Assembly (NCBI RefSeq): GCF_001423695.1
Contig: NZ_LMOZ01000001.1
Location: 1,498,443-1,562,442, forward strand
Origin: Leifsonia sp. Leaf336
GTDB lineage: Bacteria > Actinomycetota > Actinomycetes > Actinomycetales > Microbacteriaceae
Direction of reading: 5' to 3'
Length of the DNA stretch: 64,000 nucleotides
The notes under the pieces were generated by a model. It had not been told where the DNA came from and did not search any database. It was given only the letters and a program-made list of their open reading frames with translations. Below, piece by piece: positions 56,788 through 64,000 of this stretch (position 1 is the stretch's first letter; every line of letters begins with the position of its first letter). The position numbers and the translations under genes are program-made.

Positions 56788-57039
56788 ATGAAGACTGGCA
56801 TCCACCCCGACTACGCCCCCGTGGTTTTCCGCGACCTGGCCTCGGGTGCGACGTTCCTGACCCGCTCCACCGTGACCAGCGAGAAGACGATCGAGTGGGA
56901 GGACGGCAACACGTACCCCGTCATCGACGTCGAGATCTCGTCCGAGTCGCACCCGTTCTACACGGGCAAGCAGCGCATCCTCGACTCCGCCGGCCGCGTC
57001 GAGAAGTTCAACACGCGCTACAAGAACTTCGGCAAGTAA
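56788..57039 (+). CDS. rpmE2: 50S ribosomal protein L31 type B
   Basis: An 83-aa type B L31, recognised by [20 protein letters not shown] and the extended C-terminal [25 protein letters not shown]. It lacks the CxxC zinc ligands of type A L31, so it is the zinc-independent form that in other bacteria replaces L31A under zinc limitation. AAGGAAG precedes the ATG. It has a long structured leader and a terminator. I do not see an obvious Zur box. Confidence 0.96.
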   Translation: MKTGIHPDYAPVVFRDLASGATFLTRSTVTSEKTIEWEDGNTYPVIDVEISSESHPFYTGKQRILDSAGRVEKFNTRYKNFGK

Positions 57040-57056
57040 GCCGCAGAGCTCCGCGA

Positions 57057-57092
57057 CAGAACGGCCTCGCCCACACGGGCGGGGTCGTTCTG
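57057..57092 (+). terminator. rpmE2 terminator
   Basis: Inverted repeat CAGAACGgCCtCGCCC and GGGCGgGGtCGTTCTG with an ACAC loop and two mismatches, 17 nt after the rpmE2 stop. Confidence 0.8.
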
Positions 57093-57157
57093 CGTTGCGG
57101 AGGCGCAACGCCCCCGCCGGGCACGGCAGGGGCGTCGTCTCGCGGGCTCTGCGAGCC

Positions 57158-57484
57158 TCAGTAGGTCGAGTTGCCCTGGGAGGCCGCGATGCCGAGCGCG
57201 ATCAGCACGAAGATGAACACGACGATGCCGATGGCGACCTCCACGAACCCGATGATGACAGCGGCGAGGGCGAGGCCTCGGCCCTGCTCGCCGGTGCGCT
57301 TGATCTGGGAGAGGGCGACGAAGCCCAGGATGATGCCGACGATGCTGACGAAGAACGCGAGGATGAACGCGACGATCGACATGGTGTTGTAACCGACCGG
57401 CTGCGGCTGCTGGTATGCGCCGTATTGAGGCTGCTGGGGCTGCTGCGGAGGCAGAGGCTGCGGGTTCAGATTCGGATCACTCAT
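57158..57484 (-). CDS. DUF4190 domain membrane protein
   Basis: A 108-aa protein with a proline/glutamine-rich N-terminal tail (repeats of QPQ, QQP) of about 35 residues, then two membrane helices (MSIVAFILAFFVSIVGIILGFVAL and AAVIIGFVEVAIGIVVFIFVLIALGIA) joined by the DUF4190 signature loop QIKRTGEQGRGLALA. Function unknown; common in actinobacterial membranes. A TACCCT hexamer lies 7 nt before its ATG. Confidence 0.9.
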   Translation of the reverse strand: MSDPNLNPQPLPPQQPQQPQYGAYQQPQPVGYNTMSIVAFILAFFVSIVGIILGFVALSQIKRTGEQGRGLALAAVIIGFVEVAIGIVVFIFVLIALGIAASQGNSTY

Positions 57485-57491
57485 GGCACCG

Positions 57492-57497
57492 AGGGTA
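57492..57497 (-). promoter_or_regulatory. -10 element of the DUF4190 gene (leaderless)
   Basis: TACCCT on the minus strand, 7 nt before the ATG at 57484. Confidence 0.5.
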
Positions 57498-57539
57498 GCG
57501 GCGCAGGAGACGCGCAGCTAGGCCCCAGAAACCGGGGTG

Positions 57540-58226
57540 TCAGCGGATCGGCCAGAGCCCCGATGCCGTGAACTCGGGGTCGCGCGCACGGCGCATGTAC
57601 TCCTGGAAGTCGGCGGCCTGCTCGCGGCACCAATCGATCTGCTTGGTGTGCAGCTCGGCGGCCGCGATCGACAGCACCTCGCCGTGCTCTCGCGCCATAG
57701 CCTGCGCCAGCCGACCCGCCGCGATCGCGTCGGCGCCGGCGTCGTGCGCGGCGATGAGTTCGACACCGTAATGGGTGGCGGTGACGGTCAGCGTTCGTTT
57801 GCCTGGCCGGAAGCGGTCCACAGCGCGGTCGATGACGAGCGGGTCGATGATCGGGCCGGGGGAGACGAGCGGCTCGATGCCGTGCCGGCGCGCTTCGCGG
57901 TCGAGCAGCGTGAAGTCGTACGGGGCGTTGTAGGCCACAACCGGGATGGCGCGTTCGAACAACCGGCGCAGTTGGTCGACGATCGCCTCGACGCCCGCGC
58001 CCGCGTCCATCCCTTTCTCGCGCGCGAGCTCGGTGCTGATCCCGTGCACGGCTGTCGCCTCCGCCGGGATGTCGACCTGGGGGTCGAGCAGCCAGTAGCG
58101 GCCGTGCTTCACCTCGCCGTCAGCGCCGAGCAGCCCGACGTGGGCGGTCACGATCCGCGCCGATTCGACATCCACGCCCGTGGTCTCGAGATCGAAGACG
58201 CCGAGTTCGTGATGCCAGTTGCTCAT
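57540..58226 (-). CDS. DnaQ-like 3'-5' exonuclease (DEDDh)
   Basis: A 228-aa single exonuclease domain. Exo I is Asp12-x-Glu14 (FDLETTG), Exo II is AYNAPYDFTLL and Exo III has HDAGADAIAAGRLA with the catalytic His and Asp. It is shorter than DinG and lacks the helicase or polymerase extensions, so it is a stand-alone exonuclease similar to Pol III epsilon-like or RNase T-like proteins. DNA or RNA preference unknown. A leaderless -10 supports the ATG. It does not by itself restore proofreading to PolA. Confidence 0.92.
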   Translation of the reverse strand: MSNWHHELGVFDLETTGVDVESARIVTAHVGLLGADGEVKHGRYWLLDPQVDIPAEATAVHGISTELAREKGMDAGAGVEAIVDQLRRLFERAIPVVAYNAPYDFTLLDREARRHGIEPLVSPGPIIDPLVIDRAVDRFRPGKRTLTVTATHYGVELIAAHDAGADAIAAGRLAQAMAREHGEVLSIAAAELHTKQIDWCREQAADFQEYMRRARDPEFTASGLWPIR

Positions 58227-58232
58227 GCAGCC

Positions 58233-58238
58233 AGCGTA
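58233..58238 (-). promoter_or_regulatory. -10 element of the exonuclease gene (leaderless)
   Basis: TACGCT on the minus strand, 6 nt before the ATG at 58226. Confidence 0.5.
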
Positions 58239-58290
58239 GGAACGACCGCCGTCACTCCCTCGTAGCGCCGCAGGCGTGCCGCAGAAACGG

Positions 58291-60000
58291 CTAAGCCCGG
58301 CGCGGCTCGATGTGCAGCCAGTAGAAGCTCTGAGTGCCGAGCGTCAGCGTGAAACGGCCGTCCTCGGCGACGGTCGGGAACTCCGCTCCGCCGAAGAGGT
58401 CGTACAACACGCCGCCGGCGAACTCCGGGGCCTCCAAGGTCACGGAGACCGGGTTGTGCGCGAACGAGAACACGCAGAGCACGTCTTCCGGCTGGTCGCC
58501 GAAGTGGGTGCCGCTGCCCTCGTAGCTGCGCACGAAGGCCAGCACCGACTCGTGGTCGGTGGGGAGCACCCGCATGTCGCCGACGCCGAAGACCGGGTGC
58601 GCCTTGCGCACGTGGATGACGTTGCGGATCCAGTGCAGCAGGGAGCGGGACTGCGCGAGCTGGGCCTCCACGTTGACCTGGTTGTAGTGGAACACGAGCG
58701 ACTGGACGATCGGGAGGAACAGCTTGCCCGGGTCGGCGGTGGAGAACCCGGCATTGCGGTCGGGGGTCCACTGCATCGGGGTGCGCGAGCTGTCGCGGTC
58801 GGGCAGCCAGATATTGTCGCCCATCCCGATCTCGTCTCCGTAGTAGAGGAACGGGCTGCCGGCGAGCGAGAACAGCAGGGCGTGGGCCAGCTCGAGCTCC
58901 GCACGCGAGTTGTCGAGCAGCGGAGCCAATCGGCGCCGGATGCCGATGTTCGCGCGCATCCGCGGGTCGTAGGCGTACCAGCCGTACATCGCCTGCCGGT
59001 ACTCCTCGCTGACCATCTCGAGAGTGAGCTCGTCGTGGTTGCGCAGGAACACGCCCCACGCGGAGCCGTCCGGCACGTCGGTGGTCTCGGACAGCACCCG
59101 GATGAGCTCGTTGGCCTGCTGGCTGCGCAGTGCGTAGAAGATGCGCGGCATGACGGGGAAGTCGAACGCCATGTGGCACTCCGGCTCGTCCTGGGTGCCG
59201 AAGAACGCGGCGACCTCGCGCGGCCACTGGTTGGCCTCCGCGATCATCATGCGGCCGGGGTACTCGCGGTCGACCATGATCCGCAGCTTCTTGATGAACT
59301 CGTGCGTGGGAGGCTCGCCCTCGCCGTTGCCCTCGTCGGACTCGTAGAGGTACGGGATGGCGTCCAGCCGGAACCCGTCGACGCCGAGGTCGAGCCAGAA
59401 CCGGACGACGTCGAACATCGCGTCGTGCACCGCAGGGTTCTCGAAGTTGAGGTCGGGCTGGTGCGAGAAGAAGCGGTGGAAGTAGAACTGCCGCCGCGCC
59501 TCGTCGAACGCCCAGTTGGAGTCCTCGGTGTCGACGAAGATGATCCGGATGTCTGGCCACTTGTCGTCGGTGTCGTTCCAGACGTAGAACTCGCCGTACG
59601 GTCCCTCCGGATCGCTGCGCGACTGCTGGAACCACTCGTGCTGGTCGGAGGTGTGGTTCATCGGGAGGTCGATGATGATGCGCATATTGCGCTCGTGGGC
59701 CTTCGTGACCAGGTCGCGGAACTCGTCGATCGTTCCGAACTCCGGCAGGATCGACTTGAAGTCCGAGACGTCGTAGCCGCCGTCGCGCAGCGGGGACTGG
59801 AAGAACGGCGGCAGCCACAGTGCGTCGATGCCGAGCCACTGCAGATAGTCGAGCTTGGAGGTGAGGCCTGCGATGTCGCCGGAGCCGTCGCCGTTGCTGT
59901 CGACGAACGACCGGACCATGACCTCGTAGAACACCGCTTTGCGGTACCACTGGGGATCGAGCGCCAGCCCGGGCAGCGTGATGGGAGCGGTGAAGCTCAC
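58291..60000 (-). CDS. treS: Trehalose synthase / maltose alpha-D-glucosyltransferase
   Basis: A 569-aa GH13 enzyme interconverting maltose and trehalose. Catalytic residues are Asp213 (GFRLDAIPYLY), Glu255 (MMIAEANQWP) and Asp323 (FLRNHDEL). The N-terminal QWYRKAVFYEVMVRSF and GGYDVSDFKSI motifs are diagnostic of TreS. The maltokinase (Pep2) fused or adjacent in many genomes is absent here. GTG start with AGGAGA 5 nt upstream. With glgC and glgA (4-6 kb away) it suggests a glycogen-trehalose link, but glgE and glgB are not in the window. Confidence 0.95.
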   Translation of the reverse strand: MSFTAPITLPGLALDPQWYRKAVFYEVMVRSFVDSNGDGSGDIAGLTSKLDYLQWLGIDALWLPPFFQSPLRDGGYDVSDFKSILPEFGTIDEFRDLVTKAHERNMRIIIDLPMNHTSDQHEWFQQSRSDPEGPYGEFYVWNDTDDKWPDIRIIFVDTEDSNWAFDEARRQFYFHRFFSHQPDLNFENPAVHDAMFDVVRFWLDLGVDGFRLDAIPYLYESDEGNGEGEPPTHEFIKKLRIMVDREYPGRMMIAEANQWPREVAAFFGTQDEPECHMAFDFPVMPRIFYALRSQQANELIRVLSETTDVPDGSAWGVFLRNHDELTLEMVSEEYRQAMYGWYAYDPRMRANIGIRRRLAPLLDNSRAELELAHALLFSLAGSPFLYYGDEIGMGDNIWLPDRDSSRTPMQWTPDRNAGFSTADPGKLFLPIVQSLVFHYNQVNVEAQLAQSRSLLHWIRNVIHVRKAHPVFGVGDMRVLPTDHESVLAFVRSYEGSGTHFGDQPEDVLCVFSFAHNPVSVTLEAPEFAGGVLYDLFGGAEFPTVAEDGRFTLTLGTQSFYWLHIEPRRA

Positions 60001-60140
60001 GATTCTCCTTCTCGAGCGCGGGGCCCGGGGGTCGTGCACGTGGGGCATGCAAGCGATTACATCCAGTGAAGTCTAGGACCTCCGCGCCCTGCGCTGTCCA
60101 GTCCTGCGCGCGCATTCACGGTGCTCAGTGAGGCGCCGCC

Positions 60141-60146
60141 TAGACT
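60141..60146 (+). promoter_or_regulatory. Candidate -10 of the alpha/beta-hydrolase gene (near-leaderless)
   Basis: TAGACT ends 8 nt before the ATG at 60155; no Shine-Dalgarno in the gap. Confidence 0.45.
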
Positions 60147-60154
60147 GTACGGCG

Positions 60155-61108
60155 ATGACCTCCACGACACGGTACGCCGCCTCTCCGTACGCCGAGGCGC
60201 TGGGCCGCATCCCCGTCCGTCGCGGCGAGCTCGCGCTGCTCGGCGGGATGACGCGGTACTGGGATTACGGAGACGCGGACGCGCCCACGACACTCGTGCT
60301 GGTGCACGGCTTCCGCGGCGACCACCACGGGCTCGAGCCCGTCGTGGCGCAGCTGAGCGGCCTGCGGCTGATCTCGCCCGACCTCCCCGGCTTCGGCGAG
60401 TCCACCCCGATGACCGAGCACGACCACGACATCCGCGGCTACTCGCAGTGGCTGCGCGCGTTCGTCGCGGCCCTCCAGCTCGACGGCCGTGTCGTCCTGC
60501 TCGGCCACTCGTTCGGCTCGATCGTCGTCTCGGCCGCCCTGGCCGATGCGGGCGGCCCACGCCCGAGCTCCGTCGTGCTCGTCAACCCGATCGGTCAGCC
60601 GGCGCTCGCCGGTCCGCGCGGCGTGCTGACACGACTCGCGATCTTCTACTACTGGCTCGCCGCCGCTCTTCCGGAGCGTCTCGGCTTCGCCCTGCTGCGC
60701 AACCGTTTGATCGTGCGGGTGATGAGCGAGGCGATGGCCAAGACCCGCGACCGCGGCCTCCGCGCCTGGATCCACGGCCAGCACGACAGCTACTTCTCGG
60801 CCTTCAGCGACCGGAGGGTGGTGCTGCAGGCCTTCCGCGCCTCCGTCGCCCACGACGTCAGCGAATATGCGGCACGCATTCCGGAGCCGACGCTCCTGGT
60901 CGCCGCCGTCGACGACGACATCACCCCGATCGCCGCGGAACGGCGGCTCCGCGGGCTCTTCCCGGACGCCCGGCTCGTCGAGATCCCCGACGTCGGGCAC
61001 CTCATCCACTACGAGAAGCCGGCGGAGGCCGCGCGCGCCATCGAAACCTTCCTCACCGAGCAGGGGCAGGGGCCCGTCTCGCCCGCTCGCGCGGAGGGCA
61101 CCGCGTGA
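60155..61108 (+). CDS. Alpha/beta-fold hydrolase
   Basis: A 317-aa hydrolase. The oxyanion HG is at residues 51-52 (VLVHGFRGDHHGL), the nucleophile Ser119 in GHSFG, and the catalytic His282 in PDVGHLIHYEKP; the acid is probably in VAAVDDDITP. A helical cap lies between. No signal peptide. Substrate unknown. Its stop overlaps the GT4 gene by 4 nt, so the two may act on the same glycolipid or sugar ester. Confidence 0.9.
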   Translation: MTSTTRYAASPYAEALGRIPVRRGELALLGGMTRYWDYGDADAPTTLVLVHGFRGDHHGLEPVVAQLSGLRLISPDLPGFGESTPMTEHDHDIRGYSQWLRAFVAALQLDGRVVLLGHSFGSIVVSAALADAGGPRPSSVVLVNPIGQPALAGPRGVLTRLAIFYYWLAAALPERLGFALLRNRLIVRVMSEAMAKTRDRGLRAWIHGQHDSYFSAFSDRRVVLQAFRASVAHDVSEYAARIPEPTLLVAAVDDDITPIAAERRLRGLFPDARLVEIPDVGHLIHYEKPAEAARAIETFLTEQGQGPVSPARAEGTA

Positions 61109-62199
61109 GGATCCTCTTCGACTGCCGCTACACCCGCATCGGGCGCCACGACGGGATCAGCCGGTTCACGGCCGGTCTTGTGGCCGCGCTGGCCGAGCGG
61201 CACCCCGTGACCATGCTGATCAGCGACCATCGTCAGCTCGAGCTGCTGCCCGACCTCCCGTGGGAGCTGATCGCCTCGCCGACAGCCGTCGGCGAGCCGT
61301 GGATCGCCCGTACGGTCAACAAGCTGAAGCCCGACATCGTGTTCACCCCCATGCAGACGATGGGCGGCTTCGGCCGGCGCTACCGGCTGGTGCTGACCGT
61401 CCACGACCTCATCTACTACCGGCACCCCACGCCGCCGCGCGATCTGCCGGCCTTCGTGCGGGTGCTCTGGAGGCTGTACCACCTGGCTTGGTGGCCGCAG
61501 CGGTTGCTGCTCAACCGGTCGGACGCCGTCGTCACCGTGTCGGAGACCACCAAGGGGCTGATCGCCGAGCACAGGTTGACCCGGCGGCCGGTCTCCGTGG
61601 TTCCGAACGCGGCCGACATGCCGCCGATCCCGGAGGAGCGCGCGGCGCGCTCTCGGGCCGAGTCCAAGAGCCTCGTCTACATGGGCTCGTTCATGCCGTA
61701 CAAGAACGTGGACACCCTCGTACGCGCTGCGGCACAGCTGCCCGACTACCGCCTCCACCTGATGAGCCGGGTGACTCCCGCCGAGCGCGATCGGCTCTCC
61801 GCCCTCGCACCCGGTGCCCAGCTGGTCTTCCATGACGGAGCGACCGACGAGGACTACGCGGAGACCCTGGCGCGTGCGACGGCCCTCGTCACGGCCTCCC
61901 ACGACGAAGGCTTCGGCATCCCGCTCGTCGAGTCGATGACCCTCGGCACCCCGGTCGTCGTGAGCGACATCCCGATCTTCCGCGAGATCGGCGGCCGTTC
62001 GGCCCTGTACTTCCCGGCCGACGACGCCGACGCGCTCGTGGCCCGCGTCCGGCACCTCGAGGAGCCGGGAGTCTGGGCCGAGCGCTCGGCCGCCGCGCGC
62101 ACGGAGGCCGCCCGGTACACGTGGGCGACGTCCGCGGAGCGCTTGCTCACCGTCCTCACCGCGACCGCGGCGCGCGCGAAACGGCGCAGCGACCGCTGA
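61105..62199 (+). CDS. GT4-family glycosyltransferase
   Basis: A 364-aa GT-B retaining glycosyltransferase. The N-terminal domain has RILFDCRYTRIGRHDGISRFT; the C-terminal donor domain has LVYMGSFMPYKNVDTLV and SHDEGFGIPLVESMTLGTPVV, with the EX7E-like acidic pair. GTG start overlaps the hydrolase stop (GTGA). Resembles mannosyl/glucosyltransferases of cell-wall or glycolipid synthesis; acceptor not predictable. Confidence 0.9.
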   Translation: MRILFDCRYTRIGRHDGISRFTAGLVAALAERHPVTMLISDHRQLELLPDLPWELIASPTAVGEPWIARTVNKLKPDIVFTPMQTMGGFGRRYRLVLTVHDLIYYRHPTPPRDLPAFVRVLWRLYHLAWWPQRLLLNRSDAVVTVSETTKGLIAEHRLTRRPVSVVPNAADMPPIPEERAARSRAESKSLVYMGSFMPYKNVDTLVRAAAQLPDYRLHLMSRVTPAERDRLSALAPGAQLVFHDGATDEDYAETLARATALVTASHDEGFGIPLVESMTLGTPVVVSDIPIFREIGGRSALYFPADDADALVARVRHLEEPGVWAERSAAARTEAARYTWATSAERLLTVLTATAARAKRRSDR

Positions 62200-62246
62200 C
62201 CGGGCGCAACCTCAGGCTGCAGCGGACTCAGAGCACTGCATCGAGC

Positions 62247-62846
62247 TCAGAGGACGGAGGCCGTGAACAGATCGCGGTCCTCCGGACCCAGGTTGAACCG
62301 GTCGAGCGTCAACCGGCCGTCGTCGTAGCGGAACCGGTGGACCGAGCCGTTCGGGATCACCTCGCCCGGGCCCGGGAGGGCGTGGTCGGTGACGTGACGA
62401 ACGAGCGAGCCGATGACACCGCCGTGACTGACGACGATGAGGCTCTCGCCGGGATGCGCGTCGCCGAGCTCGAGCAGGGCGGGCAGCGCCCGCTCCACGA
62501 CCTGCTCACGCGTCTCGCGGCCCGGCACGGGAGCGCCTTCCGGCCAGCGCTCGAGGATCTCCGCGCCCGTGAGCCCTTCCGCCTCGCCGTAGCGACGCTC
62601 GGCGATCGCGGGGATGCGCTGCGGCTCGCCGAGCCCGAGATGCGCCGCGATGATGCGCGCCGTGTCCACCGCCCGGCTGAGCGGACTGGCGAACACGGCG
62701 TCGAACCGACCGCCGGCGAGGGCGCGCCCCGTCGCGTCGGCCTGCGCGCGGCCGGTGCCGTTGAGGGGGATGTCGCTGGAACCCTGGATGCGCTTGGCCA
62801 GGTTCCAGTCGGTCTGGCCGTGCCGCACGAGAGAGATGAAGGTCAC
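62247..62846 (-). CDS. Histidine phosphatase family protein
   Basis: A 199-aa phosphoglycerate-mutase-like phosphatase. The catalytic RHG is at residues 8-10 (LVRHGQTDWN), with the second arginine block FASPLSRAVDTARI and the late His in VVSHGGVIG. Similar to CobC/GpmB-type phosphatases; whether it acts on phosphosugars, alpha-ribazole phosphate or phosphoglycerates cannot be told. GTG start with AAAGGACG upstream; 32 nt after the sirtuin stop, so the two form a likely operon. Confidence 0.92.
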   Translation of the reverse strand: MTFISLVRHGQTDWNLAKRIQGSSDIPLNGTGRAQADATGRALAGGRFDAVFASPLSRAVDTARIIAAHLGLGEPQRIPAIAERRYGEAEGLTGAEILERWPEGAPVPGRETREQVVERALPALLELGDAHPGESLIVVSHGGVIGSLVRHVTDHALPGPGEVIPNGSVHRFRYDDGRLTLDRFNLGPEDRDLFTASVL

Positions 62847-62878
62847 GCACGTCCTTTCGTCGAAGGACGCGCGTCGCG

Positions 62879-63742
62879 CTAGGTGAGTCGGTGAGCGAGC
62901 TCGACCAGCGTCTCGGTGGTCCCGCCGTCCAGCTTAATGGTGGCCCGATTGTCGCCCTTGGTCTCGCCCCGGTTGACGATCACGATCGGGAGACGCTTGC
63001 GCCGAGCCTCTTCGAGGAGGCGGATGCCGGAGTTGACGACCAGTGACGACCCGGCGATGACGAGCGCGTCGGCTCCGCGCACGAGCGCGCTGGCCTCCCG
63101 GTACTTCTCTGCGGGGATGAACTCGCCGAAGAAGACGACGTCGGGCTTCAGATGGCCGCCGCACACGGTGCAGTCGGGCACGACGAAGGAGTCCACGTCG
63201 GTGACGACCGCGTCGCCGTCCGGAGCGATCTCCACAGCGCCCTCCGCGTCGAGCCACGGGTTCGCGGCGTCGATGCGGGCCGTGATCGCCTCGCGCGCGA
63301 AGATCTGGCCGCAGACCAGACAGAGCACACGATCCATCGCGCCGTGCAGGTCGACGACCCGCCGGCTGCCCGCCTGCTTGTGGAGGCCGTCGACGTTCTG
63401 GGTGATGACGCCGTTCGCCGCGCCTGCGGCCTCCAGCGACGCGAGCGCACGGTGACCGGCGTTGGGATGCGCTGCGGCGAACCGCCGGTAGCCCAGGTGG
63501 CTGCCTGCCCAGTAGCGCTTGCGGTACCGGTCGTCGGCGAGGAACTGCTGGAACGTCATCGGAGTGCGCTTCGGCGCGCCCTCTCCGCGGTAGTCGGGGA
63601 TGCCCGAGTCGGTGGAGACCCCGGCTCCCGTGAGCACCGCGAACGTCCGGCCGGCGAGCAGCGACTCGGCCTGGTCGATGCCGCGGGACAGCTCGGGGGA
63701 GAGCTCCGTCGTCAGCGTGGCCCCGCGTGCCTCCGTGGTCAC
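62879..63742 (-). CDS. Sir2-family NAD-dependent protein deacylase
   Basis: A 287-aa sirtuin. The Rossmann/NAD motif GAGVSTDSGIPDYRG is at residues 39-53; QNVDGLH holds Asn116 and Asp118; the catalytic His133 lies in DLHGAM. Four zinc cysteines are Cys141, Cys144, Cys191 and Cys194. These macrodomain-free bacterial sirtuins remove acetyl or acyl groups from lysines. GTG 63742 is chosen because GGGAGG lies 5 nt upstream; an upstream GTG at 63766 would add eight residues. Confidence 0.93.
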   Translation of the reverse strand: MTTEARGATLTTELSPELSRGIDQAESLLAGRTFAVLTGAGVSTDSGIPDYRGEGAPKRTPMTFQQFLADDRYRKRYWAGSHLGYRRFAAAHPNAGHRALASLEAAGAANGVITQNVDGLHKQAGSRRVVDLHGAMDRVLCLVCGQIFAREAITARIDAANPWLDAEGAVEIAPDGDAVVTDVDSFVVPDCTVCGGHLKPDVVFFGEFIPAEKYREASALVRGADALVIAGSSLVVNSGIRLLEEARRKRLPIVIVNRGETKGDNRATIKLDGGTTETLVELAHRLT

Positions 63743-63823
63743 AGTCACCTCCCGGTCGATCCTCACTGGAGTCTAAACCGGCCGCTTTTCGGAATTGTTT
63801 CCGGCGACTGGCAATCTGGACGG

Positions 63824-64000
63824 GTGCAGATCCATCGTGTGACCGACCTGACCGCCGACGGCCTCGCCGACTACTCGCGTCTGACCGACGTCGCGCTGCG
63901 GCGGGTGAGCGAGCCGGAGGGCGGGCTCTACATCGCCGAATCCACCAAAGTGATCACTCGCGCGCTGGCAGCCGGGCACCGCCCGCGCTCCGTGCTGCTG
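63824..64000 (+). CDS. SpoU/TrmH-type RNA 2'-O-methyltransferase (5' part)
   Basis: The first 59 residues of a protein cut by the window edge. The segment DYSRLTDVALRRVSEPEGG, then LYIAESTKVITRALAAG and RPRSVLL, is the substrate-binding N-terminal domain typical of actinobacterial SpoU-family methyltransferases, which modify rRNA or tRNA. The GTG start is preceded by CAATCT at 6 nt, a weak leaderless-type -10. The SAM-binding knot domain would lie beyond the window. Confidence 0.8.
   Translation, partial: MQIHRVTDLTADGLADYSRLTDVALRRVSEPEGGLYIAESTKVITRALAAGHRPRSVLL

Overview
This window is a high-GC actinobacterial chromosome segment. The markers are WhiA, RbpA, a PdtaR-type ANTAR regulator, OpcA, the actinobacterial GlgA type and a TTG/GTG-rich start usage. 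Gene order and protein style (rapZ-whiA-sodA-gap-pgk-tpiA-secG-rbpA, tkt-tal-pgi-zwf-opcA-pgl, sufBD-Rieske-sufC-sufT) look most like Microbacteriaceae, Leifsonia or a close relative. That family assignment is my inference from memory and not a search result. There is no transposase, integrase, phage gene, CRISPR array or rRNA; it is a dense core-genome block with one tRNA.

Layout. 0-5 kb: end of an unknown gene, thioredoxin, an EF-G-binding (FBP) protein, tRNA-Leu(CAA), pdtaR, a hotdog thioesterase and polA. 5-11 kb: a small unknown protein, a DUF885 metallopeptidase-like protein, a DUF4166/SDR pair, rpsA and coaE. 11-23 kb: uvrB, a five-gene DUF4129/MoxR/DUF58 membrane operon, uvrA (with a LexA-type box) and uvrC. 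23-27 kb: DedA protein, a NarL/DesK-type two-component system and a membrane acyltransferase. 27-33 kb: rapZ, whiA, sodA, then the lower-glycolysis operon gap-pgk-tpiA, secG and rbpA. 33-42 kb (minus strand): the pentose-phosphate operon tkt-tal-pgi-zwf-opcA-pgl. 42-45 kb: heme O/A synthases ctaB and ctaA. 44.6-48.7 kb: suf Fe-S assembly operon without sufS, sufU or sufR. 48.8-52 kb: an ABC-F protein and a coupled DUF3099/77-aa/SURF1 operon. 52-58 kb: fabG, serB, glgC/glgA (divergent), an ABC ATPase, rpmE2, a DUF4190 protein and a DnaQ-like exonuclease. 58-64 kb: treS, an alpha/beta hydrolase with a GT4 glycosyltransferase, a histidine phosphatase, a sirtuin and the start of a SpoU/TrmH-type RNA methyltransferase.

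How the genes work together. Central carbon metabolism dominates: glycolysis, a pentose-phosphate operon that includes pgi (able to cycle hexose phosphate for NADPH), and glycogen/trehalose synthesis (glgC, glgA, treS). UvrA, UvrB and UvrC are all here, with PolA. CtaA, CtaB and SURF1 point to aa3-type cytochrome oxidase maturation. The suf genes supply Fe-S clusters.

The strongest non-obvious signal is regulatory. At least 14 genes have a TANNNT -10 hexamer exactly 6-7 nt before an ATG/GTG start and no Shine-Dalgarno, which predicts leaderless mRNAs. A structured leader precedes rpmE2, and a long nested hairpin follows the suf operon. I found no clear new defence or mobile system. The best candidates for undescribed biology are the 77-aa Cys/His protein coupled to SURF1 and the MoxR/DUF58/DUF4129 operon without a transglutaminase.
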